From NCBI RefSeq assembly GCF_900111275.1, contig NZ_FOGR01000003.1, positions 667,487 to 731,486 on the forward strand: a stretch of DNA of 64,000 bases, read 5' to 3'. The DNA is from Rhizobium sp. NFR03 (lineage in GTDB: Bacteria > Pseudomonadota > Alphaproteobacteria > Rhizobiales > Rhizobiaceae). Made by a program: the position numbers and the translations under genes. Position 1 is the stretch's first letter. Each line of letters starts with the position of its first letter. The notes below the pieces were generated by a model. That model saw only the letters and a program-made list of their open reading frames with translations, made no database searches and was not told the DNA's origin. This document shows, piece by piece, positions 5,987 through 14,233 of this stretch.

Positions 5987-8230
5987 TTGACAAGCCCGAG
6001 CGACGATATTCCCGATACCGCACCGCGCCCGGCGACACCGGACGGCATGGTCTCCGTGAGCCGGCAGGCAGAGCTTCCGAAGAAGCGCCACATCCTCCTG
6101 CGCATCGATGCCTTCATCGATTCGACCGTCTGGCATACAGGTTTCCGCCTTGCCGAATGGTGGGAAGACATCACCATCTTCTTCCGCCGTTTTCGCGTTC
6201 GCGGCTGGAAGCGCGTCGTGTTCGAATTGCTCGGCGAGGGCATGACCTGGGGCACCGTCGGGGCCGTGCTCCTGCTCGCGCTGGCGCTGCCCGCTTTCCA
6301 GGAAACGAAGGGCAACTGGCTGGCGCAGAGCGATTTCGCCGTGACGTTCCTTGATCGCTACGGCAACGAGATTGGACATCGCGGCATCATCCACGAGGAC
6401 AGCGTTCCCGTGGACGAGCTGCCGGATACGCTGGTCAAGGCGGTGCTTGCCACCGAAGATCGCCGCTTCTTCGACCATTGGGGCATCGACTTCCTCGGCC
6501 TCACCCGCGCCATGACCGTCAATGCGCGCGCCGGCGGTGTCGTGCAGGGCGGCTCCACCCTGACGCAGCAGCTCGCCAAGAACCTGTTCCTCTCCAACGA
6601 GCGCACCTTCGAGCGCAAGATCAAGGAAGCCTTCCTGTCCGTCTGGCTGGAATGCAACCTCTCCAAGAAGGAGATCCTGCGTCTCTACCTCGACCGCGCC
6701 TATATGGGCGGCGGCACCTTCGGCGCGGCGGCGGCGTCGCAGTTCTACTTCGGCAAGGCCATCACCGATATCAACCTGGCGGAAAGCGCCATGCTCGCCG
6801 GCCTGTTCAAGGCGCCGGCCCGCTACGCCCCGCACGTCAACCTGCCCGCCGCCCGCGCCCGCGCCAACGAGGTGCTGACCAACCTCGTTCAGGGCGGATT
6901 GATGACCGAGGGACAGGTGGTTGCCGCCCGGCTCCATCCGGCATCCGTGGTCGATCGCGCCGAGGTGACCGCGCCCGACTTCTTCCTCGACTGGGCCTTT
7001 GACGAGGTCCAGCGCATCGCCGCCCCCTTCGCCCAGCACTCCCTCGTCGTGCGCACCACCATCGACATGGGCCTGCAGCAGGCAGCCGAAGACGCCATCG
7101 AATCCAGCCTGCGCCAGTATGGCGAGAGTTACCGCGTCAAGCAGGGCGCGCTGGTCATGATCGAGAACGGCGGCGCCGTGCGCGCCATGGTCGGCGGGCG
7201 CGATTACGGCGAGAGCCAGTTCAACCGCGCCACCAAGGCGCTCCGCCAGCCGGGCTCTTCCTTCAAGGCCTATACCTACGCCGCCGCCATGGAAAAGGGC
7301 ATGACGCCGGAGACGACGATCAGTGACGCGCCGATCACCTGGGGCCGCTGGTCGCCGCAGAACTACGGTCGCAGCTACTCCGGCAAGGTCACGCTTCTCA
7401 GCGCCATCGCCCGCTCCATCAACACGGTTCCGGTGCGGCTTGCCAAGGATACGCTCGGCATTCCCCGCATCGTGGAGCTTGCCAAGGCCTTCGGCGTGGA
7501 AACGCCGATTCGTCCGGACAAGACCATTCCGCTCGGCACGTCAGAACTGACCGTCATGGATCAGGCGACGGGTTACGCCGTCTTCCCGGCGGGCGGCATG
7601 CAGGCGCGCCGCCACGGTCTCAGCCAGATCCTCAATTACGACGGCGATGTCCTTTACGATTTCAACCGCGATGCCCCACCGGCCCAGCGCGTGCTCAGCG
7701 AGAAGGCCACGGCCTCGATGAACTACATGCTGACGCAGATCCCGATCATCGGCACGGCCCGCAAGGCCGCGCTCGATAACGGGGTCGTCGCCGGCGGCAA
7801 GACCGGCACGACGCAATCCTATCGCGATGCCTGGTTCGTTGGCTTTACCGGAGATTACACGGCCGCCGTCTGGTTCGGAAATGACGACTATACCTCGACC
7901 AACAACATGACCGGCGGCTCCCTGCCCGCCATCGCGTTCAAGCGCCTGATGGATTACGCCGAGACCGGCATCGACCACCGCCCCATCCCCGGCATCGCTC
8001 CCCCGCCTGCCCCGTCGAAGAAGGACAAGCCACCCTCCGTCGCAAAGACCGATGAAAATACGCTCCCCCCTCTCGTGCGCCCGCGTATGCTGTCCGGCGA
8101 CGTCACCCGTCTCCTCAAAGCCCTCGGCACCCGCTTCGAGACCACCCCGTCCCTCGAAAGCACTCCGTCCGTTCCCGGCAAAGTCGCCAGCGCCACCCCG
8201 GACCCGGCGCGCGATGCCGCCAGCAACTGA
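5987..8230 (+). CDS. Class A penicillin-binding protein (PBP1A family)
   Basis: Bifunctional peptidoglycan synthase, 747 residues. A cytoplasmic N-terminus is followed by one membrane helix (about 86-104), a GT51 glycosyltransferase domain with the catalytic Glu in ATEDRRFFDHWG and GGSTLTQQLAKN, and a transpeptidase domain with SSFK (Ser nucleophile), SIN in ARSINTVP and KTGTT. The tail is Pro/Ser-rich. The start is TTG at 5987 with GAGGA upstream; ATG 6047 is the alternative and would remove 20 residues without touching a domain. It sits alone between a convergent-free gap and the toxin-antitoxin pair. In the periplasm it polymerises lipid II and cross-links the stem peptides. Confidence 0.93.
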   Translation: MTSPSDDIPDTAPRPATPDGMVSVSRQAELPKKRHILLRIDAFIDSTVWHTGFRLAEWWEDITIFFRRFRVRGWKRVVFELLGEGMTWGTVGAVLLLALALPAFQETKGNWLAQSDFAVTFLDRYGNEIGHRGIIHEDSVPVDELPDTLVKAVLATEDRRFFDHWGIDFLGLTRAMTVNARAGGVVQGGSTLTQQLAKNLFLSNERTFERKIKEAFLSVWLECNLSKKEILRLYLDRAYMGGGTFGAAAASQFYFGKAITDINLAESAMLAGLFKAPARYAPHVNLPAARARANEVLTNLVQGGLMTEGQVVAARLHPASVVDRAEVTAPDFFLDWAFDEVQRIAAPFAQHSLVVRTTIDMGLQQAAEDAIESSLRQYGESYRVKQGALVMIENGGAVRAMVGGRDYGESQFNRATKALRQPGSSFKAYTYAAAMEKGMTPETTISDAPITWGRWSPQNYGRSYSGKVTLLSAIARSINTVPVRLAKDTLGIPRIVELAKAFGVETPIRPDKTIPLGTSELTVMDQATGYAVFPAGGMQARRHGLSQILNYDGDVLYDFNRDAPPAQRVLSEKATASMNYMLTQIPIIGTARKAALDNGVVAGGKTGTTQSYRDAWFVGFTGDYTAAVWFGNDDYTSTNNMTGGSLPAIAFKRLMDYAETGIDHRPIPGIAPPPAPSKKDKPPSVAKTDENTLPPLVRPRMLSGDVTRLLKALGTRFETTPSLESTPSVPGKVASATPDPARDAASN

Positions 8231-8261
8231 CGCGATGGTGACGTGTTCCGCCATCAGGACA

Positions 8262-8308
8262 TTGCTGTTTCGGGCCAACAGGGTATATAGAAATGATGTG
8301 TTTCTATA
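8262..8308 (+). promoter_or_regulatory. Promoter-operator of the PIN toxin-antitoxin operon
   Basis: TTGCTG (8262-8267), an 18-base spacer and TATAGA (8286-8291) make a promoter. The -10 box lies inside a perfect inverted repeat, TATAGAAA (8286-8293) and TTTCTATA (8301-8308), spacer seven bases. A dyad over the -10 box just before an antitoxin gene is the classical arrangement for self-repression by the antitoxin. Confidence 0.7.
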
Positions 8309-8318
8309 GGAGCGTGCG

Positions 8319-8675
8319 ATGTCCTCCACGATTTCGGCAAATGTCGATGGCAGAACGGCCGCGAAATTAAAGACGGTGGCGTCGATGGAGAACAGATCTG
8401 TCTCGAACGCGGTTTCCAGCGCGATTACGGTCTTCGTCGGACTTCCCAAGGGGGTTCGAGACTTCCTGCTCGAGCTGAACGCTCAGAACGATCAGGACAC
8501 GATCGTCAGGCTTGGCCGCGAGATGATGGCCGCTGCGGCGCGGGTTCGGCTTGAGAAGGCGACCATGGACCTGGCATCCGAGCACCGCTTCGGAGGATCG
8601 GACAACGCGTCCAGCGAGATCGACATGATGGAAGAAGCGACGGCTTTCAGCCGCGCTGTGGCGCGCCGGACGTAG
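8319..8675 (+). CDS. Antitoxin of a PIN toxin-antitoxin pair (RHH-like)
   Basis: 118 residues. The ATG at 8319 follows AGGAG. The N-terminus (STISANVDGRTAAKLKTVASMENRSVSNAVSSAI, read in parts) has the beta-strand, helix and helix pattern of ribbon-helix-helix DNA-binding domains; the C-terminal half is charged and helical, suited to wrapping the toxin. It is the first gene of an operon with the PIN gene, which begins two bases after its stop. It probably binds the inverted repeat at 8286-8308 and represses its own operon. Confidence 0.7.
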   Translation: MSSTISANVDGRTAAKLKTVASMENRSVSNAVSSAITVFVGLPKGVRDFLLELNAQNDQDTIVRLGREMMAAAARVRLEKATMDLASEHRFGGSDNASSEIDMMEEATAFSRAVARRT

Positions 8676-8677
8676 TC

Positions 8678-9295
8678 ATGAACCGTCCCGTCCGCGTGCT
8701 GCTGGATGTCAACATTTTCGTGGGCAACATCATGGCGCACGACCGTGGTCGCAAAGGCACGGCAACGCAGACCCTGTTGTCGATGGTCAGCAGCCAGGCA
8801 TGGGGCATGGATAACAGAGCGCAGCTGATCATCTCGTTCGATATGATCGACACTCTTGAAACGGTGCTCCGCCGGATGCATTTCGCGGAAGACAGAATTA
8901 AGGCATATTCCGGCTCCATCGTCGACATCATGAAGTATGGTCCCGAAGCGCTTGATCCTTATTTCATTTTGGGCGGAGAAGAGCGCTTTGCCACGCCGGA
9001 TGTCGAGGATGCCGGCGTGTTGGCGACGGCCATCGGCACCGGAGCCGACATTCTCGTGACGGACAATTTGCGGGATTTTGCAACCAAGGATGCTTCTGTG
9101 ATCGACACGCAAGTGGTGAACACCACGGCGTCGGGCCAGCGAACCCTGCAGGCTCTCCGGTACGAGATCGGCGGTGCGGATCTCATCGTCGCGCATCCGT
9201 TCGATGTGATGCAATGGATGCGCCTTGGCTATGATTTTACGCCGGAGACCCTATGGAACGCCATTCGGAATCCCGGAAATGAGCACGTCCGATGA
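8678..9295 (+). CDS. PIN-domain toxin (putative RNase)
   Basis: 205 residues. The PIN fold is shown by the N-terminal RVLLDVNIFVGN (first Asp), an internal Glu in MIDTLETVLRRM, Asp residues in TPDVEDAGVLATA and the final TGADILVTDNLRDF. These acids would coordinate magnesium or manganese for single-strand RNA cleavage. It is longer than VapC toxins (about 130) because of an insertion between the first Asp and the TLE segment and a C-terminal extension, as in the larger PIN branch. It follows the antitoxin gene after two bases and overlaps the next gene's likely start. Confidence 0.8.
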   Translation: MNRPVRVLLDVNIFVGNIMAHDRGRKGTATQTLLSMVSSQAWGMDNRAQLIISFDMIDTLETVLRRMHFAEDRIKAYSGSIVDIMKYGPEALDPYFILGGEERFATPDVEDAGVLATAIGTGADILVTDNLRDFATKDASVIDTQVVNTTASGQRTLQALRYEIGGADLIVAHPFDVMQWMRLGYDFTPETLWNAIRNPGNEHVR

Positions 9296-9905
9296 CGGTG
9301 GAAAGCAGCCAGCCCTGATGTTCCGCGTGCCCTTCCTCGTCGCAATCGCGTTGTGCGTCGCCTTCGGCGGCGGCATTGCCGTCAGTATTTCCGCGCTCAA
9401 GGCCTCCACCGGCTTCGGCTCCATTCGCCTTGGGCCCTGGGTCGCCTATCCCAACGCCCAGACTGCCGATACCGACCCCTACGCCAAGGCGCACCGGGCG
9501 CGCGCCGGGCGGCTGCTCTACGGTCGCGCCGAGGGCATGCGCTTTACGGCGGAAACCGACGACACAGGTCGCCCCCTTTCGGGCGCCTGCCGCTACGATA
9601 TCGTCGGCAACACCCCGCCTGCCCGCTTCTGGACCCTTTTTGCCACGGACGCGGCGGACCGGCCTCTGACCGCATCCGAGACGCTGCCGGTCGCGCTCAA
9701 TGCCTGGAGCGTCCTGCGCGAGGCGGATACGTCCTTCGTCATCCACGTGGCGCCGGACGCCCAGCCGGACAACTGGCTGGCGATCACGCAGCCTGAGAGA
9801 TTTCGTCTGGTCCTGACACTTCTCGATGCGCCAACGGCAAATTCCTCCGGCGCCATCGAGCTGGTCATGCCGAAGATCACGGCGCGGGGATGCGGCGATG
9901 CGTAG
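9279..9905 (+). CDS. DUF1214 domain membrane-anchored protein
   Basis: 208 residues from ATG 9279 (alternative ATG 9318 at the start of the membrane helix, with GGTGGAAAG upstream). A hydrophobic segment VPFLVAIALCVAFGGGIAVS anchors it; the soluble part has the DUF1214 pattern, with LGPWVAYPN, YDIVGNTPPARFW and WSLR-like strands. The family is uncharacterised and usually pairs with DUF1254 proteins; exactly such a gene follows with an 8-base overlap. The product is probably in the envelope. The first start overlaps the PIN gene by 17 bases. Confidence 0.75.
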   Translation: MSTSDDGGKQPALMFRVPFLVAIALCVAFGGGIAVSISALKASTGFGSIRLGPWVAYPNAQTADTDPYAKAHRARAGRLLYGRAEGMRFTAETDDTGRPLSGACRYDIVGNTPPARFWTLFATDAADRPLTASETLPVALNAWSVLREADTSFVIHVAPDAQPDNWLAITQPERFRLVLTLLDAPTANSSGAIELVMPKITARGCGDA

Positions 9906-10443
9906 CCTTCTCTATGCCGTTCTTGTCGGGCTCATCGGCGCGGCCCTGCTGCACATCGTCATCATCCTCGCTCTGCCGCGCTTCACGGCGGAGGATGCCT
10001 ACAGCCGGGTGCTCGGGCTTTACGAGATGGACAGCTTCTTCCCGCTGACGACAGTGCCGGGGCCGACGGGGCTTTCCAATGACGACCCCTATCTGCGTGT
10101 CGCGGTCTGCGGCTTCTCGGTGCTCGGGGGCCCTGTCCGGTTCACGGCGTCGGGCGATGTACCCTTCTGGTCGCTTGCGATCTATGATTCCGGCTCGAAC
10201 GAAATCTTCAGCATGAGCGATGCGACCGCGGTCAACGAGCGGGTCGATGTCGTCGCGGCGACGCCGCTGCAACTGGTGGAGCTTCGCAAGCAGCCGGCGG
10301 AAACCATCGGACAGACCATCACGGTCGAGATGCCGGAGGACGAAGGCTATGCCGTTCTGAGAGCGCTTGCTCCCCTCGGCAGCTACGAGGCGGCCGCAGC
10401 CAAGTTCCTCAGCGATGCTGGTTGTGAGCCCATGTCCCGATAA
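9898..10443 (+). CDS. DUF1254 domain membrane protein
   Basis: 181 residues. An N-terminal membrane helix (LLYAVLVGLIGAALLHIVIILAL) is followed by DAYSRVLGLYEMDSFFPL and a beta-rich domain with DDPYLRVAVCGFSVLGGPVRF, the pattern of DUF1254 proteins that accompany DUF1214 proteins. It starts inside the end of the preceding gene (ATG 9898, stop of the other at 9905), so the two are translationally coupled and probably form one envelope complex. No catalytic motif was recognised. Confidence 0.75.
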   Translation: MRSLLYAVLVGLIGAALLHIVIILALPRFTAEDAYSRVLGLYEMDSFFPLTTVPGPTGLSNDDPYLRVAVCGFSVLGGPVRFTASGDVPFWSLAIYDSGSNEIFSMSDATAVNERVDVVAATPLQLVELRKQPAETIGQTITVEMPEDEGYAVLRALAPLGSYEAAAAKFLSDAGCEPMSR

Positions 10444-10517
10444 AGCCCCGTATCTCGATAAAGTATTGCGCGCAGATGCATTTCACACCTGCCATGCAGC
10501 TTTAAACTTCGGAAATG

Positions 10518-10715
10518 TCAGTGCTTGTTTGTCGAGCCGTTCAGCGGCTTGATTGTGGAAACCCCGGGGGAAACCTTAGGGAGGGTCACGCCGTCCATCC
10601 GCTCGTAGCGAATGCCGGTGAAAAGCAGGATCGTTGCGTCCTGCCGCGCCCCGTCGGGGTTCATTTTGCGGCCGCCGCGGTGCTGGCGGTCCTGAAGTTT
10701 GATTACATCTGCCAT
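10518..10715 (-). CDS. Small conserved-looking hypothetical protein
   Basis: 65 residues from ATG 10715, chosen because TTGGAGACGAGA gives a good ribosome binding site; the longer frame upstream has poor coding character. The sequence MADVIKLQDRQHRGG, TILLFTGIRYERMDG and KPLNGS is compact, basic and shows no membrane segment. The ILLFTGIRYER strand-turn suggests a small folded domain. I do not recognise a family. It converges on the DUF1254 gene. Confidence 0.65.
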   Translation of the reverse strand: MADVIKLQDRQHRGGRKMNPDGARQDATILLFTGIRYERMDGVTLPKVSPGVSTIKPLNGSTNKH

Positions 10716-11140
10716 TCTCGTCTCCAATGAACTGGATGAGACGGATGAACTTGAAACAGATTTCATCCTGCCCTCGTCGGGCTGACGCTTCACCGACCCC
10801 GCAAGGCCAGCCATGAGCGCCGTTCTCGTTGCTCCTTCTTCCGGATGATCCCGGATGTATTTAGGCTCATACTGCGATGCCGGTGGTTCGTTCTGAGCGT
10901 GCCGGCCCGCATGATGATTGGGCCACAGCTTAGTAAACAAGCTCTTAACTTTGGAAACCCCAAACCTAGCGATGGAAAACATCACGAAAACCTGCCGTCA
11001 GCCCGTTGATACCCACGAATCGCATGCAAATACCGGCGTTGCCTACCGGAGCGATCTGCGCTCCATTCGCCGACAGCCGCAACATCCAAGAAGGACATTG
11101 CGGCTGACTGACTCAACGTCTTGACGACGGTTCGTATGCC
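10716..11140. other. Intergenic stretch, nothing assigned
   Basis: 425 bases between the 65-residue protein and the DUF883 gene. It is less GC-rich around 10920-10990 and holds only short shadow frames without ribosome binding sites. A short imperfect inverted repeat (CGCCGACAGCCGCAA / TTGCGGCTGAC) lies near 11070-11110 and could be a weak terminator for the leftward DUF883 gene. Confidence 0.4.
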
Positions 11141-11422
11141 TTAACGGCGGGCGAGAAGGCCCAGCACGAAGGATACGCCTGCAATCGTCAGAAGCGTCGT
11201 GACAGGCTCCTCGCGAACGCGGTCGCGCAGGCGCTCCGTCAGCACCTCGGCTTCGGACTGGACGACGGCCTTCGCGCCGCTGCCGATCGCCGAGACCGAG
11301 TCGGTCAGGCGGGCAATTTCGGCGCGCAGATCGGAGATCTGGCTGTCGAGATCGCTCTTTGCAACGCTGGCTTCAACTTCGGCTTCAGTGCTGGAAACGG
11401 TGGCGAATTTCTTATCGATCAT
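11141..11422 (-). CDS. DUF883 (ElaB/YqjD-like) membrane-anchored protein
   Basis: 93 residues. A long acidic amphipathic helix (about 15-72) with heptad-like hydrophobics is followed by VREEPVTTLLTIAGVSFVLGLLARR, a C-terminal membrane anchor ending in two Arg. This is the layout of ElaB/YqjD/DUF883 proteins, which in E. coli tether ribosomes to the inner membrane in stationary phase. The RREEP-then-TM block is the family signature. It stands alone, with long spacers on both sides. Confidence 0.85.
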   Translation of the reverse strand: MIDKKFATVSSTEAEVEASVAKSDLDSQISDLRAEIARLTDSVSAIGSGAKAVVQSEAEVLTERLRDRVREEPVTTLLTIAGVSFVLGLLARR

Positions 11423-11781
11423 TGTCCGGGGCTCCTGTTCGAACTGCCGCAGTAACGGGTGATGGACCGTTTTGTTCCCGCGGTCCCGGAAAACCCGCGT
11501 TTTGGCAGTCGTTCGTTCGTGAGAGCCATCCCTCCCGAAGACCCTTCCTGCCGTTCAGGATCCGTTCAGGCCCCCGGAATTAGGAACAAACGCAGGCAGA
11601 AAATGTTTTTGCCCGCAGCGTGCACTGTGTCGGCATTCCGGGCGTTCGCCACTGATTGCGGGGAACAAGCCTGAAACTGCCATCACACTGCCCTGTTTTA
11701 TCTGATTCATAGAGTTCGGCACGGTCTCACGGCGGTCTTCGCCAACGACCCGAAGCCGGAAGCTCACTGGAGGACCCTAGA
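11423..11781. other. Divergent intergenic region (DUF883 / SH3 protein)
   Basis: 359 bases between divergent genes. It must hold the promoters of both. I see no clear -35/-10 pair with good spacing and no strong palindrome. The last 20 bases carry the ribosome binding site GGAGG for the GTG start at 11782. Confidence 0.4.
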
Positions 11782-12678
11782 GTGTATTCCGTCAAATCCA
11801 TCCTGTCAGGCATCGCGCTGGCTGCCACGCTGCTGGCGCCCGCCGTGGCCAGCGCTGCGGAAGGCTTCGCCACCGCCAATGTCAACATGCGCTCAGGCCC
11901 CAGCACCCGCTATCCCGCTGTCGTCGTCATTCCCGTTGGCGCACCGGTCGAAATTCATGGTTGCCTTGCGGACGCCAACTGGTGCGACGTCTCGTTCTCG
12001 CGCGGCCGCGGCTGGGTCTCCGGCTCCTATGTTCAGGCCGAGTACCAGCGCGGCCGCGTCTATGTCGCGCCGCGCTACTACCGCCCGCTCGGCATCCCCA
12101 CGGTTACCTTCGAACTCGGCAATTACTGGGATCGGAACTACCGGAACCGCGACTTCTATCGTGACCGCGAATACTGGCGCGGCGGACCGGACCGCTTCGA
12201 GCGCGATCGTCCGCGTTTCGACCGCGACCGCGATAGAGACGGGGACCGCATCCGCGTCGAGAGAGACCGGGATCGGGATCGGGATCGGGACCGCTTCGAC
12301 CGCGACCGTGATCGTCCCCGCTTCGATAATGACGACCCCCGTTTCGACCGTGATCGCAACAGGGACAGGGACCGGGATCGCGACGGCAATCGCGACCGTC
12401 CCCGTTTCGACCGCGACAATGATGGCAACCGCGACCGCCCGCAGTTCGACCGTGACCGCAACGAGCGGGACCGGCGCGATGGCGATCGCCCCAACGGCGA
12501 CCGCCGCAATGATGGCGATCGCCGCGATGACGGAAACCGTCGCGATTTCGAACGTCGGGACAATGATCGTCGCGACGGCGAGCGTCCCAACCTCGAGCGG
12601 CGCAACGAGAACCGTGACAACGGCAACCGTGACCAGCGCCGTGGCTGCGAAGCCGGCGAGCCGGGCTGCACGCTGTAA
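11782..12678 (+). CDS. Secreted SH3-domain protein with long Arg/Asp repeat tail
   Basis: 298 residues from a GTG start with GGAGG eight bases upstream. Residues 1-26 are a signal peptide ending ASA. Residues about 31-86 are a bacterial SH3 domain (ANVNMRSGPSTRYP, WCDVSFSRGRGWVSG), with Cys61 and Cys68 likely disulphide-bonded; such domains bind cell-wall peptides. From about 116 to 288 the protein is almost only Arg, Asp, Asn, Glu with Phe, built on DRDR and RPRFDRD repeats. It ends GCEAGEPGCTL with two more Cys. Short SH3 plus basic-tail proteins are common in rhizobia; this tail is unusually long and charge-balanced. The gene ends in a strong terminator. Confidence 0.85.
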   Translation: MYSVKSILSGIALAATLLAPAVASAAEGFATANVNMRSGPSTRYPAVVVIPVGAPVEIHGCLADANWCDVSFSRGRGWVSGSYVQAEYQRGRVYVAPRYYRPLGIPTVTFELGNYWDRNYRNRDFYRDREYWRGGPDRFERDRPRFDRDRDRDGDRIRVERDRDRDRDRDRFDRDRDRPRFDNDDPRFDRDRNRDRDRDRDGNRDRPRFDRDNDGNRDRPQFDRDRNERDRRDGDRPNGDRRNDGDRRDDGNRRDFERRDNDRRDGERPNLERRNENRDNGNRDQRRGCEAGEPGCTL

Positions 12679-12708
12679 GCGGCACATCGTCATGACGTCA
12701 AGAGAACA

Positions 12709-12736
12709 GGCGGCGCCGGCGACGGCGCCGCCTTTT
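12709..12736 (+). terminator. Rho-independent terminator after the SH3 gene
   Basis: GGCGGCGCC (12709-12717), loop GGCGAC, GGCGCCGCC (12724-12732), then TTTT. The perfect 9-base GC stem with a T-run lies 30 bases after the stop at 12678. Confidence 0.85.
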
Positions 12737-12754
12737 GCGTTCAATAGTGCATCC

Positions 12755-12795
12755 CCTGTCGTCATGCTCGGGCTTGTCTCGAGCATGACGACAGG
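12755..12795. repeat. Dispersed GTCATGCTCGGG palindrome, compact form
   Basis: CCTGTCGTCATGCTCG (12755-12770) and its exact reverse complement (12780-12795) flank GGCTTGTCT. The unit GTCATGCTCGGGCTTGTC also occurs at 24394, 56454 and 57583, so this is one copy of an intergenic repeat family common in Rhizobiales. Confidence 0.75.
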
Positions 12796-12944
12796 AAGTG
12801 GCCTCGCCCGGCACCGGAACGGGCATCGATTAACCGGAAACGGTCTCACGGCATCGCCATCCGCTAAGCTGCTTTCATCCGCGCAACCATCCGCTGCATT
12901 CGCTCCTTCGCGGCACAAAACGATGCACCGTTGCCGAGCCTTCT

Positions 12945-12959
12945 TTAAGCCGATGTTAA
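12945..12959. promoter_or_regulatory. Candidate CtrA binding site
   Basis: TTAA (12945-12948), seven bases, TTAA (12956-12959) followed by CC: an exact match to the alphaproteobacterial CtrA consensus TTAA-N7-TTAA. It lies 206 bases upstream of the DUF2336 gene, in the same 487-base gap (12679-13165) that also holds the terminator and palindrome listed above. Binding is not shown. Confidence 0.45.
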
Positions 12960-13165
12960 CCACGTCGGCATAATCTCCGTCTCATGGCGCGCTCGTTGCC
13001 ATCGCCGGGACACCTGCATTGTGAATTCCTGACACTTCAACGCCTTGGGCGGAGACGTTCGGAAGACGTGTGAGCTGGAGCCGGCGGCACGAGACCTGCG
13101 CCCGGAATTTGGCAAGGGTTGCCCTGCCGAGGGATGCGTCGGTGTTTTGCGTATGAGGTGGACGT

Positions 13166-14227
13166 GTGGCGAACCGGTTTCGTGATTTGGAAAGACCACA
13201 GAACGGCCGCGTGAAAGACGCGGTGCTGATGGCAACGGTGTCGAGCTTCGAGGGGCTTCGCCAGCCGCGATCTTCGGATCTCAAGCAGTTCTGCGAGCTG
13301 TTCGAGCCACTGTTTGCGGCCTCCAGCGACGAGGCTCGCCGGCAGGCGGCCGCAGCTCTGGCCAGAAGCCCTCATGTTCCCCCGTCCGTCGCTCTCCAGA
13401 TCGGCAGCTCGCCCATCGCCATCGCCGCCCTCTTTCTGACCCGCGCCATGTCGATCGATGAGCGCGTTCTCCTCGATATCATCCGTAACCAGAGCCCATC
13501 CCACGCCAACGCCATTGCCCGCCGCGACAATCTGACCGTCCGCGTTGTCGATGCCCTCGTCGAGCGGCGCGACAGCACGTCCCGCCCGGCGGCCCCCGTG
13601 GCCGATTCCCCAAAGCCGGCATCTCAAGGTCCCGCCACCCCTTCGCCGGAGCGCGAGGAGCGCCTTCGCGCGGAGCTGAAGGCGCTTGCCCGCACCGCTG
13701 GTCAGCCGGTCGGCGCGCCTGTCGCCCCGCCCCGCCGTCCGCTTCTGGCGCTCGATGCCACGCATGAAGCGCTGCTCGTCCGCTTTTCCCGCTCGGGCGA
13801 GGTCAATCTTTTCGCCGCCACCCTGTCGCATGCGCTGGATTGCTCGGCCGTGTTCGGTGAACGCGTCGTTCTCGACGTCTCGGGCTGGCAGCTCGCCGTC
13901 ACTCTCTCGGCGCTCGGCACGCCGCGGGCCGAAATGGTCCGGATGCTCACAACGCTCTATCCCTATCTCGGTGAAAGAAGCGGCGCGGGAACGCGTTGCG
14001 ATGCGCTGCTCGACGGTATCGATCCGGTCGATGCGAAGAGCCGCGTGGAAGGCTGGATCGCCGCGGACGATGCGCGCCGCGAAGGGGGGCAACGCCATGC
14101 TCCGCTGCTCGGCCCGGAACGCGCGGAAGACCCGCGCCAGCCTGCCGCCTACCCCGCGCCCGCCAACCAGACGCAGCAGGTCGCATCCACCTTCTACCGC
14201 CGCAACCTGACGCGCGGATCGCGCTGA
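13166..14227 (+). CDS. DUF2336 domain protein
   Basis: 353 residues from GTG 13166 (GAGGTGGAC upstream). The N-terminal half is an all-helical repeat region with FCELFEPLFAASSDEARRQAAAALAR, VPPSVALQIGSSPIAIAALFL and SLSIDERVLLDII-like segments typical of DUF2336, a HEAT-like family of alphaproteobacteria of unknown function. A Pro/Ala linker follows (about 140-170), then a second helical domain. No membrane segment. A CtrA-like site lies upstream and a cell-cycle kinase gene nearby, so cell-cycle-linked expression is a reasonable guess. It converges with the DUF1491 gene after six bases. Confidence 0.8.
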   Translation: MANRFRDLERPQNGRVKDAVLMATVSSFEGLRQPRSSDLKQFCELFEPLFAASSDEARRQAAAALARSPHVPPSVALQIGSSPIAIAALFLTRAMSIDERVLLDIIRNQSPSHANAIARRDNLTVRVVDALVERRDSTSRPAAPVADSPKPASQGPATPSPEREERLRAELKALARTAGQPVGAPVAPPRRPLLALDATHEALLVRFSRSGEVNLFAATLSHALDCSAVFGERVVLDVSGWQLAVTLSALGTPRAEMVRMLTTLYPYLGERSGAGTRCDALLDGIDPVDAKSRVEGWIAADDARREGGQRHAPLLGPERAEDPRQPAAYPAPANQTQQVASTFYRRNLTRGSR

Positions 14228-14233
14228 CCGGCT

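Noticed and set aside
12755..12795. Second terminator after the SH3 gene
   Set aside because: It has no T-run, and the same unit recurs in other gaps, so it is better read as a dispersed repeat.
11893..12963. Long minus-strand frame opposite the SH3 gene
   Set aside because: A Val/Ala/Ile-rich reading of the Arg/Asp repeat; the repeat leaves several frames open by composition alone.
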